A DNA stretch of 64,000 nucleotides from Neoarius graeffei (taxonomy: Eukaryota; Chordata; Actinopteri; Siluriformes; Ariidae): assembly GCF_027579695.1 (NCBI RefSeq), contig NC_083576.1, forward strand, positions 33,152,760-33,216,759, given 5' to 3'. Under the pieces are notes generated by a model, which was given only the letters and a program-made list of their open reading frames with translations, was not told the DNA's origin and did no database searches. Made by a program: the position numbers and the translations under genes. Each line of letters starts with the position of its first letter. Within the stretch, counting starts at the first letter, position 1. Shown piece by piece: positions 55,577 to 64,000 of this stretch.

Positions 55577-56309
55577 CACTACGTTTACATGCACATCCAA
55601 ATCGAGCTACTGTCAGTAATCGAGCAAAGGGTCCCAGCAGGGGTGCCAGAGAAATCCAATCCTACATGCACAGTGTTTAAATCGAGCTATTGTTATGAGG
55701 TGCATTGTGCACCCGAGCCACAGGTGGCGCTACACGCCCCATCGTGTTGGTACACTTCCGGTTGTCGTCATGAAGAAGAGCTATTCAAGAGTATAAACAA
55801 AGTGACTACAGGCGGAAATTAGCATGTACTGCTATAACCTGGTACAGACATCTGTCCTTACCACAAGGATAATGTTTAATTTGTACACTGTCCCTTTTAA
55901 AAATAAAATAAACTCTAAACTCTAAGAAGTGTTTGTAGTTTGTATGTACGAACAGAAGTGTTCCTAATAAAGTGGGCGGCTAAGGTGAAGTGTCATGCCG
56001 ACCGAGGCTGTTTTTTTTTGTTTTTTTTTCGACCGAGGCTGTTGTGTTTCCCGCTTGTGGTCTCATCACTCGTCACTTCCGAAAGGGGCAGTGCTGAAGT
56101 AAGTAGCTCGACTGCGTGGCTCGATAGGGTTTACATGCACCAAGTAGCTCGGCTACAATCGCATAATCTAGGTCATGTAGCTCGATTGCGAGAAATCAAG
56201 TTCGATTCAATTTCAGCCGAGCTAAGGTGTTTACATGCCATTTAGAGCTTCGATTTCAGACGAGCTACGGCACAAATTCGATTTTCTCTATGTGCATGTA
56301 AACGCACTG
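55577..56309. mobile_element. TIR element with CGTTTACATGCACAT ends
   Basis: The left end CGTTTACATGCACATCC and right end TGTGCATGTAAACG are inverted; the subterminal sequence has many ATCGAGCTA / TAGCTCGAT repeats. No coding sequence recognised. Confidence 0.75.
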
Positions 56310-56555
56310 ACTGTGAACCAGGTTCCTTAAACACCATGTGCTACCAGGTTTATAATACAGGCACTTCATAGTCACTGCAAGTGTGTGTGTCTGAGGAGTT
56401 TGTATTTGCATCTTGCCAATGTTCTCAGGTTACACTGTTTGACAACAATGGGACAGCAGATTGCAATTGTTTTGTGAGGCTTAAATGTGTGGTGTTTGTT
56501 TGTTTTACTACTATGACATACTCTTAGCTTAACTTGTGACACTGTGTTTGCACAG

Positions 56556-56739
56556 TGTGGAGATTGGAGAGAGTGTACGTGGTGAAGATGTGTACATCGT
56601 ACAGAGTGGCTGTGGTGAGATCAACGACAACTTGATGGAGTTGCTGATTATGATCAATGCTTGCAAGATCGCATCAGCTTCCCGTGTCACTGCAGTCATC
56701 CCCTGTTTTCCTTATGCCCGTCAAGACAAAAAGGACAAG
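56556..56739 (+). CDS. prps1: ribose-phosphate pyrophosphokinase 1, exon 2
   Basis: 184 bp, the same length and phase as exon 2 of vertebrate PRPS1. It completes Cys41 and encodes residues 42-102: [60 protein letters not shown]. The [11 protein letters not shown] segment is the flexible nucleotide-binding loop region with the conserved Arg96 and Gln97 that contact ATP in the human enzyme. VYIVQ and ASASRV favour PRPS1 over PRPS2. The acceptor is TTTGCACAG and the donor AAG|GTGAGG, phase 0. Exons 3 onward are not in the window, so intron 2 is longer than 7.2 kb. Confidence 0.98.
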
Positions 56740-57390
56740 GTGAGGCTGCTCCTGTCCCGTGTACAAAAGTCCTATGCAAATATGCCCGCACATCCTGCTG
56801 TTTGTGCAGTGTTTTAGTTTTGGGTGCAAGGACTATGTCCTACATCAGTGAAAAGGCAGTATTAAACAATGTGCAAGTTAAAACTCAAACTTTTACAAGT
56901 TTTCCACTTGTCTCAAATGTTAAAATTTGTGTTATTAGGATTCATAAACTTAAATTGTTTGTAATCTTCTTTGAAGCACCAGAACAAAAAAGCCAAAATT
57001 GGTACTTTTAAGGAATGCTTCATAATTGTAATAAATTCCATAAACTCATTTCTTACAAATGCATATATAATGTATGTGTAATTACCATGGGCAAGAATTT
57101 TGACTTGTTTCCCTGCATTGGGAAATAAGAGGTCCTGTTACTCACAAATAATGGAACTGAAATCCCTCCCACAAGTCCGCTCTGAAAGCATTGAAACGGC
57201 ACGGCCTGTTCTTTTGTTTTTGCTGAACACTGAAGGCATTTGGGTTTGAGAACATGATGAATGAGACAATAGATCAAAGTTTCAGCTTTAAACTTGGAAC
57301 ATGGCACCTTTTGTTTGAACCCACCCAATTTTCAAGTGATCAAAAAATATTTGGACATGTGACTCAGATTTTTCTTGTTGCCCAAGTCTG
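56740..57390 (+). other. prps1: start of prps1 intron 2, nothing recognised
   Basis: Follows GTGAGG at 56740. No repeat family or gene recognised up to the THAP element at 57391. Confidence 0.5.
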
Positions 57391-57507
57391 TTGCTGGGTT
57401 TCACGTGACCCCACATCTGCCTCATTACTTTTTCAAAACTTGAACTGGTAGTCTACCAAAGCTCAGTTGACAAAGCTTTTGTACGGAGAAGGTGCATTGC
57501 TTGTATG

Positions 57508-57687
57508 AAAAATGCCTTACGCTTGCATTGTTTTAGGTTGTTTCTACAGGGTTTCCTGTGAATTAATAAAGGGTGAACAAAAACAGGATTTCACAAAAAG
57601 ACGTCAAGGTGGCTTTTGAACCTCACATTGAAATTGAAGGGAGCCGAGTTGAAGCATGCTCAAGTTTGCAGTGATCACTTTGTGAAA
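57508..57687 (+). pseudogene. THAP-domain exon, degraded
   Basis: ATGCCTTACGCTTGC opens MPYACIVLGCFYRVS with the C-x4-C pair. The frame then breaks, and KHAQVCSDHFVKG (C-x2-H pair) appears near 57648-57687 in another frame. Both halves of a THAP zinc site are thus present in order and at about the right distance, but frameshifts and stops separate them. Confidence 0.62.
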
Positions 57688-57781
57688 GGTTTTATATATT
57701 CCTCTCAGCTTTGTCCTTAGTGTTTTCCAAGTACTTTTCTTGCTGTGTCGTTATTTTACGGTACTTGTGGGGTTTAAGTCA

Positions 57782-58776
57782 CAAAGCGCCAGGGCTCGAA
57801 ATTCATATTTTTTTTCACCAGCCAGCCGGACTAGTTACCTTCCAAAGTAACTAGCCAAACAGAAAATCAACTCGCCAAAATTTGTTCATGTATGAATTTT
57901 ACTTCTGTCAAAAATAACACAAAAGAGAGTAGTTACCATTGTTCATGACTAATGTGCATTTATTTCAAAACCCGAGTATTTTGATACTGTGGTGGGGTTT
58001 GTTTGTTTGTTTTGTTTGTTTGTTTGTTTTTTGTTTTGTTTTTTTGCACACTTTACAAACTGACATTTGCTGTTCCACGTCCTCCTCGCGATATCCAAAA
58101 AAACTGCCAGATGACTGACCCCTTACTAGTTCTTTTAGGAACCAATTCGTCCGCTTCCATTTTTAATTTGTTGCTGAAATTGACAGAGCTTACACGGTAG
58201 CCAATGCAACACCAGCGATTGCACAAACTGAGTCAGTGCTGTAAACCAAAACTAGGAAATCTTCCCACAAGCAGTGTTGCCAGATACTGCTGACGTTTTC
58301 CAGCCCAAATATGTTCAAAACCCGCCAAAATGCACTTAAAACCGCCCAATCTGGCAACACTGCCCGCAAGTTCCTTTCAGCACCTAGATGTCGCCCGGGA
58401 TTGGTTGGCGAGTGCGTGATGGTTTTTTTTTTTTTTTTACCCTTAGGCAGCCTCTCGCGTTACTGCCTGGGGGACAGGGAGAAAAACACTGGAAAATGTT
58501 TAAACAAACACGAAACAAACGCAAGTTGGCAGATGACCATAAAATACTCGATAGTTACGATATAATAATTTTATGTATCTCTCACAGAATTTTCAGAGAT
58601 GTATCGAGTATATTTGATATATCGCACAGCCCTAGTCTGAATCTTCGCTTCACATATATTTTTTTTATTTTCAACTAGCCAGCTGGGCTGCCTAGTGACA
58701 GGAATTACCCGCCAAATGACAAATTAAGTCACCTCAGGCGACCGGACCACCGCGAATTTTGAGCCCTGCAAAGCGC
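57782..58776. mobile_element. hAT element with perfect 8-bp target duplication
   Basis: Ends CAGGGCTCGAAATTC and GAATTTTGAGCCCTG; caaagcgc on both sides (57782-57789, 58769-58776). Related by its ends to 50241-51496. It contains the miniature copy E. No transposase. Confidence 0.9.
58272..58362 (-). mobile_element. 91-bp hAT-type miniature element, copy E
   Basis: cagtgttgccagat ... atctggcaacactg, flanked by cccacaag (58264-58271) and cccgcaag (58363-58370), 7 of 8 identical. Confidence 0.87.
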
Positions 58777-59246
58777 TAAAGTCCCAGCTGTTTCTTTGTT
58801 TACTCCTCAAAGTCCATATGCATGAAGGTCGTGACAAAATTCTTACCCAGCCATACAGTTACAGTGCTCAGTGATCAGTTCTCCATCTTGTTTAACTAAG
58901 ATCCAGGTGAATGATTTACCTGAGAGATAAGAGCAAACACGTGAGAATCAAGCGAACTATTTGTTTGCACTTCAACTTGCAGCGCTTCGTTGTAAAGACG
59001 CAAATGAAAAGCTTAAAAAAAAAACATACTTACACAGGCAAAAACAGTACAGGATTCATTCGGCAGCAACTTGATACCGAGGTCCTTTACCCAGCCACAT
59101 ACAAAAAAGCTATAAGCCTCCATACTCTTCCACACTTTCATCTGTTTTGCAGTGTAGAAGGATGTCTGCAACACCAGATAGTGTGAGATGTCGGGGAACT
59201 CGACTAAAGGGTAGTTTTCAAGATTGTATGACAAATGATCATTTTC

Positions 59247-60507
59247 GTACAGCTGATGCTGGTCTGTTGTCCATCCTCATCCTTCTGGACCTCAGTGCCG
59301 CTTTCGGCACAATATCCCATCAACTTCTGTTAGAGCGGCTAATGAGCATAGGAGTCTGTGGCACTGCCTATAAGTGATTTTAAGAGCTACTTTTCTGACA
59401 GAACCTACTTTGTCCAGATCCAGGACCAGCGATCTGAAAGCTCCACCCTCCATCATGGAGTTACACAGGGATCAGTACTGGGGCCACTCCTGTTCATTGT
59501 CTACCTCCTTCCCCTAGGTAACATTTTCAGGCACTATGGAAAATAGTTTCACTCATGCGCTGATGACATCCAGCTTTGTGTCCACTAGGCCCACTGCCAG
59601 CGTCCCACCCAGTGCCCTCACTGCCTGTCTCCATGACATACAGGCATGGATGACAAGAAATTGCCTAAAACTCAATAGCAGTAAAACTGAGCTTCTACTC
59701 ATTTGGAACCACAACAACACTTCAAAAAAGCAATATCAAATCACTCTCTATAGGTGAGGACATTATACCGGTCTCTAAGCAGGTAAAGAGCCTTGGAGTT
59801 ATCCTAGACAGTACCCTCTCATTCTCCAACCACATCAATAATGTCTGTCGAACTGCGTTCTTCCATCTCAGGAACATCTCCAGACTGCGTCCTGTACTTA
59901 CCCAGCACTCTGCTGAAGTGCTTAACACCCTGGTAACGTCCCGCATAGACTACTGCAACGCAATTTTGACAGGCATCCCAAACAAACTCGCCCATCGTCT
60001 CCAGCTCATCCAAAACTCTGCGGCACGCATTATTACCTGTTCAAAGTCCTTCCACCATGTTTCACCCCTGTTGATCCAGCTACACTGGCTTCCCAACGTA
60101 TTGACTTTTAAAATCCTGCTAATCACTTTCAAAGCCTTCCACAATCTTGCCCCTCCATATATTAAAGAACTATGAACCTACACACCCTCTCATTCACTAC
60201 GGTCATCTAGCACGGGATTATTGGCTGAACCAAACGTCAGACTCACTACAATGGGAGAAAGGGCTTTCTCATATGCCGCTCCTAAACTATGGAATTCCCT
60301 TCCCTCACATATTCGTACCCTGGACTCTGTTTCACAATTCAAAAGTGCACTTAAAACTCACCTTTTTAAATTAGCATATGGGCTCTAAGCCTCCCACTTG
60401 CTGTTATGGTTTTGATGTTTTTATCATTGATTTTTCTTTTTAACGTTGACTTTTTATCTGTAAGGTGACCTTGGGTGCTTTGAAAGGCGCCGTGAAATAA
60501 ATTAAAT

Positions 60508-60543
<36 letters not shown>
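59247..60543 (+). pseudogene. L2-type LINE, 5'-truncated reverse transcriptase and 3' end
   Basis: Frames on the plus strand give LLDLSAAFGTISHQLLLERL, VTQGSVLGPLLFIVYLLPLG, then, after a frameshift near 59545, the catalytic box as CADD instead of YADD, followed by LNSSKTELLLI, RIDYCNAILTGIPNKL, RLQLIQNSAARIIT and LHWLPNVLTFKILLITFKA, all in L2-clade order. Several frameshifts and stops disable it. The 3' end is GCTTTGAAAGGCGCCGTGAA followed by (ATT)n at 60511-60543, a typical L2-style tail. The endonuclease domain is lost by 5' truncation. Confidence 0.85.
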
Positions 60544-60544
<1 letters not shown>

Positions 60545-60750
60545 CCTTCTTTCCCAGATTGTAGGGATCTATTCCATTCCACATAGCAATCTTCTGAGTA
60601 TATCTAAAGCGAGCAGTGGCTTCTAGATTACGAGCATGCGCTGTTATTGCTAGTTGTTTGCACTATGGCAGCTGTTTTGGTTTGCTAGACCACGGTTGTT
60701 TTACCAGAAGTGAAATAACTAAGAAAAGTCACGTGACTGAAACCCAGCAA

Positions 60751-61204
60751 TTAAATTGATTTGGGGGGGGGGCACTTCAGAGGACTTCATCAGGTTCATA
60801 AGAGGGAGGGGAAGTGAAGGGTATTTAGCTGCTTTCAGACGGGCAGCGGGAACAAGTTGCGGCCACTTCGTGTTTATTCGCTCACTGTATATCAGTGGCA
60901 AACTGGAGGTTAGACAGGTAAACACAAGTGTGCCTGTGCAAATCAGTGATCAAAAGCTGGTTTTTAAATTGCTTTGTCCTCTTGCTGCTCATTTCTGTTT
61001 AAACATTCGGTGATTCAGCGGTAAATCTGCTCATTGTGGCCTGATTTCTCCAAATCCAACTGGGTATCTGCATCTCCCCACAACTGGATATGGGTAAGAC
61101 AGAGATGCCAACATGCACGATTTGGGTGTAGCAGTTACGGTGCTACACGTAGACCTGAAAATAATAAGTTTTTCAACTGGTTTTGCCCGTGTATCGATTG
61201 AAAC
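60751..61204. other. intron sequence without recognised genes
   Basis: A G-run lies at 60763-60771. Nothing else recognised. Confidence 0.4.
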
Positions 61205-63407
61205 AACATACAGGGTTCCCGCGGGTCCTTAAAAAGTCTTTAAATACAACTTTCGGTTTTCAAGGCCTAAAAACGTCTTAAATTGTTTGGAATGACTGGA
61301 ATTTTCGAAAGGGAGGTATTAAATTTAATATTGGACCGAACGAGTGAAATGTCTCCATCCGGTTTGGGGTATTTTTTTAACCGTAATTTTAAGTGACCAG
61401 CGTACCTTTTGGGGGCAGCATTGGTTCTGTGCGTCTTCTGTGCATTCCGTAGATCAAGAACTAACGTTAGGAGGCTACTGGAGGAAGTGTGGTGTGGTGG
61501 TTGTGAAGAGTGAGAGATACGCAGGCAGCTTACGTGGGCGCTAGAAAGCGTTGATAATTATGGGAAGATGTCTGTTTAACAGCAAGTGGTTGGGGGATGA
61601 CAAATACCCCCCAAATAAGGAGAAGAATCGTTTGCGATGAAAAGCGCTGGATCGCACAAATGTGTTTAAAGACGGTAACGCAGCGCTGGGGACATGGCGG
61701 ACTGGGAAACTGGTTTTTCACGGACACAAGGCACGCGTGCGTGTGTTAGAGGTCAAGCACTCCGGAGTGAAACGCAGGGGGGTTCGCACATGCGCACGAG
61801 TCAGGTGGAAAATGGGGCTTATAGGAAATACTAATAATAATAATGATTAGCATCATTTTTTTTACATAATTAACATTGTTTATTGTACTAAGTTTAATAT
61901 AAATATATAAACAACCTTTATTTCAAAACTCAAAAAGAACTCCAGAAAATACAATAATTCTAAATATAGTACAATATAAATAATTTGTACAAAAAGTTTG
62001 TTTTATTACTTATTGTCTACAACAGTGTTTTTAATATAATAAGAATAATATTAACAACCACTAATAATAATTAGTAGTAATAGTAATTATTATTGATTAA
62101 TAATCATTATTACTTATGAATTAGTGATTAAGTACTAGGGATTAATAAATGTTATAAAATTAAGTTATTAAAAATTATTACAAATTATTAAAAAGTACTA
62201 ATTGATAGAATACAAACAAATACTCATGGATTATAGATAATTTTTTTTGAATAGTGAACACATAAAATAACTGTACTACTACTACTACTACTACTACTAC
62301 TAATAATAATAATAATAATAATAATAAACAATACTACTAGTAATACTTGTTGTTAATGTTATTTTTATCAGTTCAATTGTTATATCAATGTTCACTATTA
62401 AACAAATTATCTATAATCCATGAATAATTTTTGTAACACTACTAATAATAATTAATACTTTTTAATAATTTTAACTAATCTTATAACTCAATTTTATAGC
62501 ATTTTTATAATCACTACTTATTATTTATTAGTATAATTTAGTAGTTAATAATAATAACTATTTATTGTTAAATTACATTTTGATAATCACTGCTTATTAA
62601 GTAGTAATTAATAATACTGAATTATAATTGCTACTGTAATTTTTAATTAATATAGCTAATAAGTAGTGATTATTAAAATGTTATAAACTTGAGTTATTTT
62701 TTAAAATTATTAAAAAAGTAGTTATTAGTAGTAATACAAACAATTATTCATGGATTATAGATGATAATTGATTATTTTTGAATAATGAACATTGATATAA
62801 CAATTGCACTGATAATTAGTTTACAGTTATTACAACACATTGATTAATATTGATAATGGTTATGAAAGGTGACGGTTGTTTTTCTGTGTTTTAATGTAAC
62901 GCTCTGATGATTGTATGACTGCATGCAGAAGATACTCGAGAACTTCCTCAGCCAGCTGTATACTGTACGACACTCAGACTGATTTTGCTGTCGGACACAA
63001 AATCACACATCAAAGATAATCTTTGGGGATTGAAATAATGCCGGCTAAGGTTGTTCAGCTGGTTCTACTTGCCGTTTGTTTTCGTTTTTGAAATGATTCA
63101 TGGTGTTTTCTCCAGTAAACACCAGTCTTCTCCTTGCTGCTACAGTAGTTCTGCAGGCCCAAAACACATGACTTTGCTTCAGCTGTTTGCATGTCTAACA
63201 GTTGCCATTGATGCACCCTGTTGTTCACCAATTGTGTACATTCTTTTTAAAGTTAGTAAAAAAACTATTGCAGAAAACAGTTTTAAGTTGTCGTATTTAT
63301 CATTTTCTTTGCCATGGTACAGTCTTAATTTTTCCATTTAGAGGTCTTGAAAAGGTCTTAAGTCTTTAAATTTGTACTTGAAAAAATGTGCAGATACCCT
63401 GAACATA
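61205..63407 (+). mobile_element. hAT-like element with 6-bp target duplication and AT-rich foldback core
   Basis: The left end CAGGGTTCCCGCGGGTCC and right end in reverse CAGGGTATCTGCAC share CAGGG; TTAAAGACTT/AAGTCTTTAAAT subterminal repeats are inverted. aacata lies on both sides (61205-61210, 63402-63407). A short frame at 61560-61615 (MGRCLFNSKWLGDDKY) resembles the N-terminus of hAT/BED transposases. 61850-62870 is very A/T-rich with (ACT)n(AAT)n at 62271-62328 and large inverted repeats. Confidence 0.75.
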
Positions 63408-63846
63408 TTTTTGCCGTTCTGACTGTTCCGAACTTTTTTTTTAAACATTGATTTGGATAATTCCAGGAATTTCCCTATCCTTATGTTAGCTGCGCTTTGA
63501 TTGGCCGAGAGGTGACCTAATTCATGCTCTCAGCCAATCACAGTGCGTGTTAAATGCAGTGCTCAGAAATGTGTTGTTGTGATGCATAGTTATCTTTCTA
63601 GAAGCAAACGGTCTTTGTCGATCATGTTCCAGAACTGAAACTTTGGATTTCTCTCACAAACTTGTGTCAGGTGTGAAATGAAGACAGACCATGGATTGTG
63701 AATGATGGAGACGATGTGAACAGCAGTTTCTAGCTGAATACACAGCCAAGTGGCCGTATATAGAGGCTTTGCACTGTCCTGTGACCCCATAGCAACAGTA
63801 ACTAGGGTGCCATGATAGGGGTCATGCTTGTAGTGCTCCATTCAGC
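63408..63846. other. intron sequence without recognised genes
   Basis: No repeat family or coding signature recognised. Confidence 0.4.
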
Positions 63847-64000
63847 TAATGGCCCTTTTCCACTACCCTTTTTCAGCTCACTTCAGCCCAACACGGCTCG
63901 CGTTTCGACTACCTCAGAGCGGCGCGACTGGGCTCGCTTCAGTCTTACTCAGCGCCCAAAACTCGCACGGTTTTGGAGTGGGGCTGAAGTGAGCCGAGCC
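63847..64000 (+). mobile_element. Harbinger-like MITE, left part (runs off the window)
   Basis: Starts TGGCCCTTTTCCACTACC after taa, exactly like the element at 32436, and shows the same subterminal GCTCACTTCAGC repeats. Confidence 0.8.

Larger units (their letters stand above)
57391..60750 (+). mobile_element. THAP-bearing DNA element with nested hAT and LINE
   Basis: The left end TTGCTGGGTTTCACGTGAC and the right end in reverse, TTGCTGGGTTTCAGTCACGT, are inverted. The right flank is TTAA (60751-60754); the left flank is not, so the target duplication is unproven. It encloses a THAP exon, the hAT element 57790-58768 and the L2 fragment 59247-60543. Confidence 0.6.

Noticed and set aside
56740..64000. 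Search for prps1 exon 3
   Set aside because: No segment encoding the expected continuation after residue 102 was found on the plus strand; intron 2 must extend beyond the window.

Overview
The window is nuclear DNA of a ray-finned fish. The host gene it carries is prps1 (ribose-phosphate pyrophosphokinase 1). Its exons 1 and 2 match the vertebrate protein residue for residue, with a phase-2 GT-AG intron between them. The repeats are typical of teleosts: a tRNA-derived SINE with a 3' tail seen in many copies (Mermaid-like; I lean to a catfish or another ostariophysan, but cannot prove it), a Gmr1-like Ty3/gypsy element, Penelope-like elements, L2 and restriction-endonuclease LINEs, and many hAT and TTAA-flanked DNA transposons.

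Layout. 0-2 kb: dead hAT transposase gene (-). 2.2-2.8 kb: palindromic MITE. 2.9-4.7 kb: R2/Hero-type LINE remnant (-) whose open frame has lost the reverse transcriptase core. 4.7-9.7 kb: hAT-like element split by a head-to-head pair of Penelope copies inserted as one unit (15-bp target duplication). 10.6-11.8 kb: a weak candidate for a small two-exon host gene. 12.7-13.1 kb: full SINE. 14.06-21.16 kb: old DNA element carrying a SINE foldback and a 6-kb Gmr1-like retrotransposon, itself broken by a third Penelope copy. 22-22.6 kb: TTAA-flanked THAP element. 23.2-26.7 kb: hAT-Charlie-like element split by a second TTAA/THAP element, with a LINE tail and duplicated SINE tails inside. 27.1-27.5 kb: full SINE. 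28.2-29.6 kb: inverted-repeat element abutting the prps1 promoter.

prps1 exon 1 is at 29946-30067 and exon 2 at 56556-56739; the remaining exons lie beyond the window. Intron 1 is 26,488 bp and is a graveyard of nested DNA transposons: several TIR/MITE families, a THAP element with CRE-like ends, a TTAA element holding a THAP frame and a P2X7-C-terminus-like frame, a 742-bp tandem module, and a three-deep nest (49.5-52.7 kb) inside a hAT-like coding region. Intron 2 (56740 to the window end) holds a THAP element interrupted by a hAT element and an L2 LINE, a 2.2-kb hAT-like element with 6-bp duplications, and the start of a Harbinger-like MITE.

Apart from prps1 and the weak 10.6-kb candidate, every coding-looking stretch I could interpret belongs to transposable elements, nearly all disabled. 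The main value of the window is structural. Target duplications, empty sites in sister copies and nesting order allow many elements to be delimited to the base.
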